Source of the DNA: CAYSSJ01 sp964433675
Lineage (GTDB): Bacteria; Cloacimonadota; Cloacimonadia; Cloacimonadales; TCS61
Direction: 5' to 3'
NCBI GenBank assembly: GCA_964433675.1
Contig: CAYSSJ010000009.1
Location: 45,907-109,906, forward strand
DNA: 64,000 nt
Shown here: positions 10,410 through 19,487 of the stretch, piece after piece
Layout: each line of letters begins with the position of its first letter
Position numbering within the stretch: position 1 is the stretch's first letter
Made by a program: the position numbers and the translations under genes
The notes under the pieces: model-generated
Databases searched by the model: none
What the model was told of the DNA's origin: nothing
Seen by the model: only the letters and a program-made list of their open reading frames with translations

Positions 10410-13007
10410 ATGAATAGATTCGCAATCATGATTATGACAGTGCTTATGATAGTATCAATTCAACTTTCAGCCGAAGAATTATTGCACCAAACACTTGACA
10501 ACGGCATGGAAGTAGTAGTCAAAGAGAATCGGGAGAATACATCAGTATCATTGTATTGTTTTGTAAAGACAGGTTCTATTCATGAAGATGAATACTTGGG
10601 TGCAGGTATATCGCACTATTTGGAACATCTCGTCTCGAGCGGAACGACAGAGATTAGGACTGAATCGGATTATCAGGATTTGGGACAAGAAATCGGTGCC
10701 GTTACCAACGCTTACACCAGTCATGAGATCACTGCCTATCATATCACTGTAGATAAAGAGTATCTGGATACTGCGCTTATGATGCTTTCCGAACAAATCC
10801 AGTACCCGGTGTTTACCCAAGAAGAAGTAGATCGAGAACGTGAGGTCATCCTCAAAGAAATCGTTATGCGTTCCACACCACCTCGTGCGCAAATGTATCA
10901 ACGCTTCTTTGAAGTATTGTATCCCCAATCTAACAAGAAATATCCTGTTATCGGATATATTAATCTTTTTAGAGAACTCACACGTAACGATATAGTCAAT
11001 TACTATAACAAACGATATGTGCCCAACAACATGGTTTTCGTAGCAGCGGGTGATCTGAATGCTACAGAAGTAATGGACAAAATAGAGAGTGCATTCGAAG
11101 ATTTTGAACGTGGGCGGTTAAAACCAGTCCACCTTCCGAGCCAACCTCGGGTAAGTGGCAATGTCAGAGTTGTGGATGAATTTGCTATCCAGCAGCCTAC
11201 CGTTATCATGTCAACCATATTACCTAGTGTCGATTATCCTGACACTCCGGCATTACAGACTGCTTTCCAGATCTTGTTCGGACGAAGACAAGCACCACTA
11301 CGATATAAACTAGTCGAAGAGTTGGAGTTAGTAAACTTCATCCACGCCTATGCAAGCAAATCTCCTACCATGCCGGAAGGCGAGATAACTATCATATTCG
11401 AAGCAAAAGATGTGGAAGATATAAACAGGATCATAGATATCATAGATCATGATTTCTCTCTGTATGCTCACGGTGGTATTACTCAGGAAGATATCGACAG
11501 TTTTGTCAGTCGTCAAAGAGCACAATTATTGTTGCAAACACCTTCCTCTTCTTCCGAATGTAATAGATTGGGATGGAATATCATCCGTTATGGTACTCCA
11601 GATTATCATCTTACTGAATTGGATAAAATGGAAAAACTTACTCCGGAGGATCTGCACCATGTTATCCAAAAGCACATTGTTCCCAAAGATCGGATAGTGT
11701 TCACTGCTCTCCCACTAGATAGCAAAAAGAAATTCGAAGAGATGGAAAAAAGAGAAATAACCGAAACTGAAATAACCAAAAGAGAGCTATCCGACCAGCT
11801 CACTATGATCCATAGACAAAACACAAGGAACCCGGTTGTACGTGGTCTTGTGTACATGCCGTTAACTACTGATTACGAAACCAAAGAGAATATCGGTTCG
11901 CTATCTTTTATGACCGAACTGATGTTCACAGGCTCGAAGAATTATCCACCCTTAGCATTATCTCAATGGCTGGAAGACCATGTAGTTTCCCTTGACGTAG
12001 CAATCAGTTCGCATGGGACATTTATCGACTTTCGGTGTCTGAGCGAAGATCTGGATAAAGTGGTAGATATCATCACCGATTGTATTACCAATCCCCTGTT
12101 TGATAAACGCGAGCTCTCTCTGGCTCAAGAGCGGGCAAACGAAAACTTCAGACGCTCTCTCAGTAGCGCTTCTACTCATCACTCTGATTTCAGAAGAAAG
12201 CATATGTATGATGACAATCCTGCCAGTTTGACCAGTGAGGAAAGATTGGACATTATCAGCGTCTTAACTCAGGAAGATCTTTTTGAGCTCTATAATACTT
12301 ACTTCAACGCAGATGAAGCTATCATTACATTCTTCGGTGATATTGATATGAACCGAGCAGAACAATACGCGCAAGATATTTTCAGCATAATACCTCAACC
12401 TGATATGGAGCATCCCATCTATCCACTTGAAATTACAACAACTAATCAGAGACATATAAATGAATATGGGTTTGAAGAGGTAAATATCGACATAGCTTTT
12501 AGAGCACCTACTTCTCAAGATGATGATTTCTATGCATTTACGGTATTGAATCATATATTTGGTTTGCAACGAGGTAGGATTCACACCGCTGTCAGAGGTG
12601 AGCGAGATTTAGCATACTTTGCTCAACCACAACATATGTTCGGTAATGATTATGGGATTTTCCGTTTGATCACACAAACTTCTCTTGATAAAATGGATGA
12701 TTTGATCGATGTTCTTATGAGCGAAGTGGAAAGAATTAAGGTCGAGCCGGTTGAAGAAGATGAGATCAGAACTGCTATCGATGGTTACAATAAAATGCTC
12801 AATACAATGCTTACGGATAACAACCTTCCTTATTATGTTACCAGAAACGAAATATTGGGACTCGGTTATGATTTTCACAAAAAGTACGATGAGGTGTTGT
12901 ATGATATAGATAGTGATGATATAATACAAGTAGCAAACAAATACTTGTCCGATTATATTATCATAGTCTCAAAACCGGATGATGATGTAAAGAGGATGGT
13001 AGATTAG
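10410..13007 (+). CDS. M16-family zinc metallopeptidase, exported
   Basis: A two-repeat insulinase/pitrilysin-type peptidase of 865 residues. A signal peptide covers about residues 1-21 (MNRFAIMIMTVLMIVSIQLSA), placing it in the periplasm or beyond. The inverted zinc motif HxxEH is H69-Y-L-E72-H73, and the distal zinc Glu is in the EREVILKEIVMR stretch near residue 148. A second M16 half, from about residue 460, lacks the metal motif, as is usual for the regulatory half. The start follows GGAGGAAATCG. The stop overlaps the GTG start of the next gene (TAGTG), implying translational coupling with the N-formylglutamate amidohydrolase-like protein. Confidence 0.92.
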   Translation: MNRFAIMIMTVLMIVSIQLSAEELLHQTLDNGMEVVVKENRENTSVSLYCFVKTGSIHEDEYLGAGISHYLEHLVSSGTTEIRTESDYQDLGQEIGAVTNAYTSHEITAYHITVDKEYLDTALMMLSEQIQYPVFTQEEVDREREVILKEIVMRSTPPRAQMYQRFFEVLYPQSNKKYPVIGYINLFRELTRNDIVNYYNKRYVPNNMVFVAAGDLNATEVMDKIESAFEDFERGRLKPVHLPSQPRVSGNVRVVDEFAIQQPTVIMSTILPSVDYPDTPALQTAFQILFGRRQAPLRYKLVEELELVNFIHAYASKSPTMPEGEITIIFEAKDVEDINRIIDIIDHDFSLYAHGGITQEDIDSFVSRQRAQLLLQTPSSSSECNRLGWNIIRYGTPDYHLTELDKMEKLTPEDLHHVIQKHIVPKDRIVFTALPLDSKKKFEEMEKREITETEITKRELSDQLTMIHRQNTRNPVVRGLVYMPLTTDYETKENIGSLSFMTELMFTGSKNYPPLALSQWLEDHVVSLDVAISSHGTFIDFRCLSEDLDKVVDIITDCITNPLFDKRELSLAQERANENFRRSLSSASTHHSDFRRKHMYDDNPASLTSEERLDIISVLTQEDLFELYNTYFNADEAIITFFGDIDMNRAEQYAQDIFSIIPQPDMEHPIYPLEITTTNQRHINEYGFEEVNIDIAFRAPTSQDDDFYAFTVLNHIFGLQRGRIHTAVRGERDLAYFAQPQHMFGNDYGIFRLITQTSLDKMDDLIDVLMSEVERIKVEPVEEDEIRTAIDGYNKMLNTMLTDNNLPYYVTRNEILGLGYDFHKKYDEVLYDIDSDDIIQVANKYLSDYIIIVSKPDDDVKRMVD

Positions 13008-13834
13008 TGCAACTCTCAACCGAATTTTACTTTTCGTTTGATGCTCCAATAGTGGCTACAGCTATCCACAACGGTCATCTTCTGAGCAAACCGATCAAAG
13101 ATAATATTGCCATAAACCAAGAAACTCAATTACGAGAGGAAGATCCATTTACCGAGCATTTCACTTCTATTGTTAATAATCGTATCATCGTTCATACTAG
13201 CCGTTTTCAAGTAGATCTAAACCGCTCACGCGACAAATGTTTCTATCAAAAACCGGAAGATGCCTGGGGTCTGAATGTACGAAAAGAAAAACTGCCTAAC
13301 TTCGTAGCAGAAAAATGCCGTGCCAGTTATGATGAGTTTTATAGTACAGTAAGAGAGTATTTTGATAAGATGGAAGAAAAGTTTGGCAAATTTATCGTGC
13401 TCGATATACATTCATTCAATCATAGGCGCGATGGAATAGACTCTTCACCAGCTGATCCTGAAAAGATACCGGATATTATCATCGGAACGAGTAATATGCC
13501 AGCTATGTGGAATGATGTTGTCGAAGATTTTCAAAAAAAGTTGGAAGAGCAATCCTACTTTGGAAGAAAATTGAAAGTCGGAAGAAACATCCGCTTTCCC
13601 GGTGGTACTTTCCCACGCTGGATACACGACAATTTCCCGGATTCTGCCTGTTGTATAGCTATCGAATTCAAAAAGATATTTATGTGTGAGTGGACTAGCC
13701 TGCTCGACCTCTCGGCTCTGCGTTCTTTGCGAGAAGCTCTATCTTCTACACTTCCGTTATTGATAAAGTATCAACAAAACTTGACAACTAAAGCAAATGA
13801 GCAAAAAAAGAAAAATCACTATCAGCGGGTGTAG
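13007..13834 (+). CDS. N-formylglutamate amidohydrolase family protein
   Basis: A soluble 275-residue member of the FGase family. These enzymes hydrolyse N-formyl (or related N-acyl) amino acids and use a zinc site. Visible motifs are VDLNRSRDKCFY around residue 67, and VLDIHSFNHRR near 128, the metal-binding DxHS segment. RFPGGTFPRWIHDNFP and a late AIEFKKIFM complete the fold. There is no signal peptide. It starts with GTG overlapping the stop of the M16 peptidase. Its last ten bases lie inside tRNA-Gly: the stop TAG is formed by tRNA positions 8-10. Formylglutamate is the classic substrate in histidine degradation, but no hut genes are nearby, so the true substrate is open. Confidence 0.85.
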   Translation: MQLSTEFYFSFDAPIVATAIHNGHLLSKPIKDNIAINQETQLREEDPFTEHFTSIVNNRIIVHTSRFQVDLNRSRDKCFYQKPEDAWGLNVRKEKLPNFVAEKCRASYDEFYSTVREYFDKMEEKFGKFIVLDIHSFNHRRDGIDSSPADPEKIPDIIIGTSNMPAMWNDVVEDFQKKLEEQSYFGRKLKVGRNIRFPGGTFPRWIHDNFPDSACCIAIEFKKIFMCEWTSLLDLSALRSLREALSSTLPLLIKYQQNLTTKANEQKKKNHYQRV

Positions 13835-13900
13835 CTCAGTTGGTAGAGCATCAGCTTCCCAAGCTGAGGGTCGCGAGTTCGAGTCTCGTCACCCGCTCCA
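13825..13900 (+). tRNA. tRNA-Gly (anticodon CCC)
   Basis: A complete cloverleaf of 76 bases with encoded CCA. The acceptor arm GCGGGTG pairs with CACCCGC, the D arm is GCTC/GAGC, the anticodon stem is TCAGC/GCTGA with loop TTCCCAA, and the T arm is GCGAG/CTCGT with TTCGAGT. The discriminator base is T. The first ten bases overlap the 3' end of the upstream amidohydrolase gene, and the deiminase gene starts 21 bases downstream. It is therefore probably cut from a protein-coding transcript. Confidence 0.96.
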
Positions 13901-13921
13901 TAATCGAAAAAGGATAGAGTT

Positions 13922-15544
13922 ATGAAATTAATTCTTACCATCATTCTATTGAGTGTTATCTCACTCATGTCTGCCCAACCTTCTGCACCTGTAAGAATGG
14001 TAGCAGAATGGGAACCGGCAGCGGGAACATTGATTAGATGGCCTCTCGGCATCCCTTCAACTTTGGTACAAGAATTAGCTGAGGATGATACTCTCTATGT
14101 TTTGGCAGAGACAGATGCTCAAATTACCGGTGCTACCAATAGCTTTACATATTGGGGCATGAACTTGGATCATATCGTTTTTATTCAAACACCGACTAAC
14201 TCGCATTGGACAAGAGATTGGGGTCCGGTAAGTGTCTTCGATGGAGAGGGAATCTGGAGTATTGTAGATTTTATCTTTGAAGGTTACCCTTGGGTGCCAC
14301 CACGAAACAATCGTAATTGGCAACATGATAATGCGGTTAATTCTGTGTTGGCTGATCATTTCGATGCTCCTCTGTATGACATGCCGCTTTATTTTACCGG
14401 TGGTAATGTAATGACAGACGGTTATGGCAGTGCTTTCTCTACCGAACAAATGTTGGCTGAAAATTCACCATTGGCAACTCCACAAGAGTTTTTTGATATC
14501 GTCGAAGAATATACGGGTGTTTTTAATTATCAGATCGTCGATAATTTCGAATCTCATGGTATCCAACATATAGATTGCGTAGCCAAATTATTGGATGAAG
14601 AAACCGTGCTCATCAAAAGAGTACCACATTGGCATCAAGATTTTGAAAGAATCGAAACTATAGCCGAACAATTCGAAACTATGGAAAACTGCTTCGGCAG
14701 ACCCTACGAGATATTCAGAGTGCATGATAGTACCGGTGTAGCAGCTTATACCAATTCTCTGATATTGAACGATAAAGTTTTCGTTCCTCTCTTTGATACA
14801 GATGACGATGAGGCTGCTTTGCAAGTATATGAGAATGCTATGCCAGGCTACGAAATCATCGGCATATATTACGATAACTGGTATGGTTATGATGCTCTAC
14901 ATTGTAGAACAATGGCTATTTTCGACAGACATATGCTGCATATAGCACATAGACCTTTGGATTCACAAGTTCCGGATAGTGAAGATATCATCATCTCAAC
15001 CACAATAAATGCTCATAGTAATGAATCTTTGCTCGATGATGACTTGAAAGTTTATTGGAGAATCGAGGATGGACAATGGCAGGAGATACAATTAGAATCT
15101 ATCGACCAAGATAGTTTTGCTGCCATCATCCCTATGCAGCCTGCTGATACTACTATTCAGTACTATATCGTTGCGGCAGATGATTCGGGAAGATCGGAAA
15201 CACTGCCCAGAACCGCTCCCAAAACTTATTATGAATTCACCATCTTTTCGAACACTCAAGCGGAAGATGAAGTGTCACATCATCCCATAACCTATTTACG
15301 TAATCATCCAAATCCATTTAACCCGGAAACTATCATATCGTTTCACCTAAACCAAAAACAACATGTAATGCTCGAAATAATCAATATTAAAGGGCAGAAA
15401 GTGGAGAAATTGTTCGACGGACAATTGGAAATAGGAGACCATAGTTTCACATGGACAGGCAGTGAGGTCAGTTCGGGAATATATTTCATCAAACTAGAAA
15501 CCGAAATAGAAACAAAGCTAAGAAAAGCTATATTATTGAAATGA
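13922..15544 (+). CDS. Exported agmatine/peptidylarginine deiminase with C-terminal sorting domain
   Basis: A 540-residue protein with a signal peptide (residues 1-18, ending MSAQ) and a pentein-fold deiminase domain at about 20-350. Residues match the Porphyromonas-type peptidylarginine deiminase plan: D99 in WTRDWGP, the H216-x-D218 pair in IQHIDCVAK, N278 in AYTNSLIL and nucleophile C328 in YDALHCRTM. An Ig-like linker follows, then a sorting domain (HPNPFNPETIISF, GQKVEKLF, SGIYFIKL, KAILLK) typical of type IX substrates. This predicts surface or secreted hydrolysis of a guanidino group (arginine residue, arginine or agmatine) to a ureido group plus ammonia. The start has AAAGGA. The stop overlaps the ogt start by 4 bases. 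Free versus peptide substrate cannot be settled from sequence. Confidence 0.88.
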   Translation: MKLILTIILLSVISLMSAQPSAPVRMVAEWEPAAGTLIRWPLGIPSTLVQELAEDDTLYVLAETDAQITGATNSFTYWGMNLDHIVFIQTPTNSHWTRDWGPVSVFDGEGIWSIVDFIFEGYPWVPPRNNRNWQHDNAVNSVLADHFDAPLYDMPLYFTGGNVMTDGYGSAFSTEQMLAENSPLATPQEFFDIVEEYTGVFNYQIVDNFESHGIQHIDCVAKLLDEETVLIKRVPHWHQDFERIETIAEQFETMENCFGRPYEIFRVHDSTGVAAYTNSLILNDKVFVPLFDTDDDEAALQVYENAMPGYEIIGIYYDNWYGYDALHCRTMAIFDRHMLHIAHRPLDSQVPDSEDIIISTTINAHSNESLLDDDLKVYWRIEDGQWQEIQLESIDQDSFAAIIPMQPADTTIQYYIVAADDSGRSETLPRTAPKTYYEFTIFSNTQAEDEVSHHPITYLRNHPNPFNPETIISFHLNQKQHVMLEIINIKGQKVEKLFDGQLEIGDHSFTWTGSEVSSGIYFIKLETEIETKLRKAILLK

Positions 15545-16029
15545 TTTTTTTCACAATAATCAAATCACCGGTAACAAAACTATTTGTAGCCGCAGATGAA
15601 AATGGCATTAGAACTGTGTCATTCAAAATAGAGAAAACATATCCGAGTGACTATATTCGTAGAGATTCTGCTCCCATTTTGATGTATGCCAAAACTCAAT
15701 TGGAACAGTATTTCAGTGGGGAATTACAAAGCTTCAATCTCCCGCTTAATATGATTGGGAATAAATATCAGCAAAAGGTATGGACAAATCTCTTGAAAAT
15801 CCCTTACGGAGACACAGTTTCTTACCAAGAATTAGCATCTTATTGTCATTCATCAACTCATGCCAGAGCAGTTGGGAATGCGATTGGGAAAAACCCGATA
15901 GCGATCATCATTCCTTGCCATCGTGTAATTCGAAAGAATGGAGCGCTCGGTGGTTTTGGTGGAGGAGTGGGCGTCAAAAAATTTCTATTGGAGCTAGAAA
16001 ATAAACACAGTAGAGATTACTCTGACTGA
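15541..16029 (+). CDS. ogt: Methylated-DNA--protein-cysteine S-methyltransferase
   Basis: A suicide DNA-repair protein that takes O6-alkyl groups from guanine onto its active Cys. The 162-residue length fits Ogt. The helix-turn-helix and active-site region reads GNAIGKNPIAIIIPCHRVI, with nucleophile C126 in PCHRV, followed by GGFGGG and a C-terminal helix. Its ATG overlaps the stop of the deiminase gene (ATGA), so it is translated as the last gene of the M16-FGase-tRNA-deiminase unit. No functional link to the upstream genes is evident. Confidence 0.96.
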   Translation: MIFFTIIKSPVTKLFVAADENGIRTVSFKIEKTYPSDYIRRDSAPILMYAKTQLEQYFSGELQSFNLPLNMIGNKYQQKVWTNLLKIPYGDTVSYQELASYCHSSTHARAVGNAIGKNPIAIIIPCHRVIRKNGALGGFGGGVGVKKFLLELENKHSRDYSD

Positions 16030-16055
16030 TAAAAATAAATCAATTAACAGCATGA

Positions 16056-16081
16056 GGGACAGTAGATTTGGCTACTATCCC
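16056..16081. terminator. Probable shared terminator hairpin between convergent genes
   Basis: GGGACAGTAG and CTACTATCCC form a ten-base stem with one mismatch and a six-base loop. It lies between the stops of ogt (+) and the SPOR lipoprotein (-). The downstream U-run is weak on both strands, so the call rests on position and stem. Confidence 0.5.
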
Positions 16082-16095
16082 CCACCTCGATAATT

Positions 16096-16521
16096 TTATT
16101 TCACTTTTTCTATCCAATAAGCTTGAATAGAAGCAAAACGGGCTTTGAGTTCTTCACCCAAATCTTCTGCTTCTTCTTTGGTATAGCGTTCATTCATTCG
16201 AAGTCGATAATATGTCTCTCCTCGAACTTTTGCCGGTACTATCTTCGTTTTATAACCGTACATTTCGAGTATATCTTTTTCCAAAGCTACTCTTGAATAG
16301 TCTTTCAGAGATACAAGCTGTAGTTCATATATCTTGTCTTCTTCCCGAACCACTCTTGGTTCACGTTCGTCTATCGGATCACGAAGATCATCTACCGGTT
16401 CTACTTCCTCTTCAACTACCGGTTCTACTACTTCTTCTTCGATCACTTCTTCACGTCTTTGACAGCCAATTACTACAATCAACGCGATTATCACGATAAT
16501 ATAAAGGCTCTTATACTTCAT
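16096..16521 (-). CDS. SPOR-domain lipoprotein
   Basis: A 141-residue envelope protein. The lipoprotein signal MKYKSLYIIVIIALIVVIGC places the acylated Cys at residue 20. A very acidic Glu/Val/Pro-rich linker (about 22-60) follows, then a C-terminal SPOR-like domain (YELQLVSLKDYSRVALEKD ... YYRLRM ... AYWIEKV) of the type that binds denuded septal peptidoglycan. I chose the ATG at 16521 because it follows a textbook AAGGAGGTCAAA. An in-frame ATG 14 codons upstream would add a hydrophilic leader and has no ribosome-binding site. The gene appears monocistronic. Confidence 0.82.
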   Translation of the reverse strand: MKYKSLYIIVIIALIVVIGCQRREEVIEEEVVEPVVEEEVEPVDDLRDPIDEREPRVVREEDKIYELQLVSLKDYSRVALEKDILEMYGYKTKIVPAKVRGETYYRLRMNERYTKEEAEDLGEELKARFASIQAYWIEKVK

Positions 16522-16720
16522 TTTGACCTCCTTATTACTATGGTGGTTGATATTGAAAAACAAGATAATATAGTCAATATATTTTTTAAATAATTTACTT
16601 TTTTTCGTATATGCTTGGAAAAAATTTGGTAAAAATCTGTTTTATAAACGAAACAAAATCTCTTTGGTACTATTTAATCGCAAAAAGATTTTGAAATTCA
16701 CAAAAATGGCGAAATTTATC

Positions 16721-16749
16721 TTGACACGAAACCCTATAAAATGCGTTTG
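16721..16749 (+). promoter_or_regulatory. Candidate promoter of tRNA-Arg
   Basis: TTGACA (16721-16726) is followed after 15 bases by TGCGTTTG (16742-16749). The tRNA begins 14 bases further on. The second box differs from the Bacteroidota -7 element TAnnTTTG at one position. A TATAAAAT between them is too close to TTGACA for an ordinary sigma-70 promoter. Assignment is by pattern only. Confidence 0.45.
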
Positions 16750-16762
16750 GAGATTCGAAAGT

Positions 16763-16839
<77 letters not shown>

Positions 16840-16923
16840 GTTTTTTTGGTTATCTTAATATGAAAATGCTACTCTTGGTTATATTTCTGTAACTATATAA
16901 GATGTTGTAACATAAAATACAAA

Positions 16924-16946
16924 GGAGAGATCCGATAGATCTCTCC
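16924..16946. terminator. Terminator hairpin of the phosphate operon
   Basis: A perfect nine-base inverted repeat, GGAGAGATC/GATCTCTCC with loop CGATA, lies 22 bases beyond the porin stop. In minus-strand orientation the hairpin is followed by TTTGTATTTT, consistent with an intrinsic terminator. It could also stop read-through from tRNA-Arg on the other strand. Confidence 0.75.
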
Positions 16947-16968
16947 CTTATCTTTTGTACGATAGAAT

Positions 16969-18234
16969 TTAGATTCTAGCGGTAAGTCTGATTCCGAAGA
17001 AAGAGAAACTATCTTCTGGGATTAAACTTCCGTTACCATCAGCATACTCATCATAGGAAGTGATAATATAGTTGAACTGCACCTTGATATTACGGTTAGC
17101 ATACCAATTCAGTCCAATGGTAATGTTATCGTTAGTTCCGCCATATATTTCCGCATCTTCATCAGTGAGACAAGTTTGGCTATAACGAACAGCTAATTGG
17201 AATGCGCCATACTTGTTTCTTGGATGATCAAAGGCAGCAAATTCACCGTCAGCAACATCATAACCTCTAGATTCACCGGTGAGGAAATAGGAAGCAAAAG
17301 CATAGAAGCTATAGAATGAGGGATCATCTAAGTCACTATCTCTGTTAATCATCACACCTTTGTACTCACTCTGAAACTGGAAAGGACCATAAACGACGCC
17401 AGCTTCAACTCCATAACGATTATAATCGTCCACATCATTAATCCAACCGGTGTGCAGGAATCTGAGTCCACCACTGTTGCTAATTCTCGATTCCGGTCTT
17501 GCTCTATAACGTATCCTATAACCATCATCACCACCCATGGTTCTGTGGCTGCCGGCAACTCCGAGGTGAACGATCTTACGATGCTCGAGAATTGGTGCAA
17601 TAGTCGCTCTCACATTGACACCGACCGGCTCACTGGCTTCTTCGAATCTGTTTTCCGTAATATCATCATGACCATACAGACCAGTAGTTACTGCCCAGTT
17701 TCTACCCCAATGATTATAAGAAATACCTTTGTGTCTTCCCGGTTCGAACACACCATCTCCAGCTCTTTCGTTAAACGTCAGCATTCTGGAGCTAGTAAGT
17801 CTTTCCAAGCCGAAAGCTTCTTTGAAGTACCCGGCTTGCATAGTACCATTATGTCCGGGGAAATTATACTTAACCCAGGCATCACGAACTTCGAATTCAC
17901 CTCTTCCGAATCCGAGATCTACTTCGGCTTCCCAATCACGATAAAGTGTCGCTTTGAGGGCGAATGTACCTCTTCTCATCTGAGAACCATTATTTAGTTT
18001 GTTATCACCTTCGAAATACATACCCCATTCCCATTGTACTCTCGCATCAAACCAGTATTTGAAATAACCATCTTCTGATTCGAATACCAAAATACCTTCT
18101 TGAACTTCCCCGTTCTTCAGTTCCATAGTATGTGGCCAGGCCGCCTCTTCTGCATACAGTGTTGTCAAACCACCTGCAAAAACACATACCATTAAAACTA
18201 ACAAGATACTACCTTTTTTACTCTTGTTAGACAT
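16969..18234 (-). CDS. Phosphate-selective porin (OprO/OprP-like)
   Basis: A 421-residue outer-membrane beta-barrel. The signal peptide is residues 1-28, cut after TTLYA. The next segment, FESEDGYFKYWFDARVQWEWGMYF, and the repeated motifs LRRGTF-like (SQMRRGTFALKATLY), VRDAWVKYN and AGYFKEAFGLERLTSS are typical of the phosphate-selective porin family. Strand-like alternation continues to an aromatic/Ile C-terminus. In this family the channel favours phosphate or polyphosphate. It is the last gene of the minus-strand phosphate operon, 71 bases after PiT. That gap contains a possible 14-codon leader ORF (18273 to 18229) ending across the porin start. A strong terminator hairpin follows. Confidence 0.85.
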   Translation of the reverse strand: MSNKSKKGSILLVLMVCVFAGGLTTLYAEEAAWPHTMELKNGEVQEGILVFESEDGYFKYWFDARVQWEWGMYFEGDNKLNNGSQMRRGTFALKATLYRDWEAEVDLGFGRGEFEVRDAWVKYNFPGHNGTMQAGYFKEAFGLERLTSSRMLTFNERAGDGVFEPGRHKGISYNHWGRNWAVTTGLYGHDDITENRFEEASEPVGVNVRATIAPILEHRKIVHLGVAGSHRTMGGDDGYRIRYRARPESRISNSGGLRFLHTGWINDVDDYNRYGVEAGVVYGPFQFQSEYKGVMINRDSDLDDPSFYSFYAFASYFLTGESRGYDVADGEFAAFDHPRNKYGAFQLAVRYSQTCLTDEDAEIYGGTNDNITIGLNWYANRNIKVQFNYIITSYDEYADGNGSLIPEDSFSFFGIRLTARI

Positions 18235-18305
18235 GACTTCCTCCTTCTTCTTTCTTTTTTTTTGCCATCATAGACTCCTTAACTTTTTTTACCACAATCA
18301 CCCCC

Positions 18306-19487
18306 TTATTTCTTTTTTAATTCAGCGTTTTTTAATATAGCCAAATCACCATAAACCTCTTCGTATAAAATGGTTTTGCTGACACATGATATATCTACAA
18401 TTTCGTTACTATTGTGTTTTTGTTCCCAAACTACATTTTCGGCGCTTCTATAAACAGCCTGATCGAATACATTTTGCATGATGAATAAAAAGAATACAGA
18501 TACAATCCCGGCGATAACAGGTGTAGTTACCCAACCGGATGCAATCTTGCCCAATACTCCGAATCTGATATTCTTTCCACCTTTGACTAATGCAATCCCC
18601 AATATGGCTCCGATAACAGCTTGTGAGCTCGATACAGGGACCAAAGGTATGGGCGGCAGATTATTTGCGACCAACCAATTTCTCAAACCTTCAGAAGCAA
18701 ATATATATAACACCAGTGAATGAGATAATACTACGATAAATGCTGTTATCGGTGAAAGTCTAAATAGATCTTTCCCTACTGTATTCATCACTCTTCTGGA
18801 GTAAGTAAAAATGCCAACTGAGATAGCAAGTCCTCCCAGGATAAACAATTGCTCGGCAGTCGAAACCGTTAATACTTGGCTTAGTTGTATATCTTGGAAT
18901 GGCACAGAATGAATGAACATCCCCATTACATTGGCGATGTTGTTTGCTCCCAGACTATAGGCTCCAAAAGCACCCACAACTATTAATGCTACGCGAGTGT
19001 ATGCATCCATCCTCAGTAGATGTATATTCAATTTAGGCAATAATATTTTAGATAATTTATACAGTAATGCAGCAAAGATAGCAGCAAGAATTGGACAAAC
19101 TATCCAAGTAGAAACTATTTTGGTTAGAGCTGCATAATCGATCGCAAAACCACTAAACAGATTCCAACCGATAATAGCTCCAACCACCGCCTGAGAAGTT
19201 GATACGGGCAGTTTGAGTCTGGTCATCAAGGTTACGGTAAATGCAGCTGCTATCGCTACGGTAAAAGAGCCGGCCAGCTCATTAATTGCTCCCAACTCAC
19301 CTAAAGTATGGGCTGCACCTGCTCCTGACAAATATGCTCCAATTATCACAAACACTGATGCGATTAAAGCTGCTGTTTTGAATCTAACCATTTTTGTGCC
19401 GACTGCAGTCCCAAAAATATTAGCTGCATCATTGGCTCCCAATGACCAACCCAAGAATAATCCGCTGGATAGAAACAGAAAAATCAT
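18306..19487 (-). CDS. pit: PiT-family inorganic phosphate transporter
   Basis: A 393-residue inner-membrane low-affinity phosphate (or metal-phosphate) carrier. Both PiT signature repeats are visible: GANDAANIFGTAVGT near residue 18 and GANNIANVMGMF near residue 180. The family SSQAV/TSQAVVGAI motifs are at about 97 and 288. About ten transmembrane helices surround a cytoplasmic loop, and the soluble ~50-residue tail after residue 345 is unusual. The start directly abuts the stop of the PhoU-like DUF47 gene, the normal arrangement for PiT systems, where the DUF47 protein controls the carrier. Confidence 0.95.
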   Translation of the reverse strand: MIFLFLSSGLFLGWSLGANDAANIFGTAVGTKMVRFKTAALIASVFVIIGAYLSGAGAAHTLGELGAINELAGSFTVAIAAAFTVTLMTRLKLPVSTSQAVVGAIIGWNLFSGFAIDYAALTKIVSTWIVCPILAAIFAALLYKLSKILLPKLNIHLLRMDAYTRVALIVVGAFGAYSLGANNIANVMGMFIHSVPFQDIQLSQVLTVSTAEQLFILGGLAISVGIFTYSRRVMNTVGKDLFRLSPITAFIVVLSHSLVLYIFASEGLRNWLVANNLPPIPLVPVSSSQAVIGAILGIALVKGGKNIRFGVLGKIASGWVTTPVIAGIVSVFFLFIMQNVFDQAVYRSAENVVWEQKHNSNEIVDISCVSKTILYEEVYGDLAILKNAELKKK

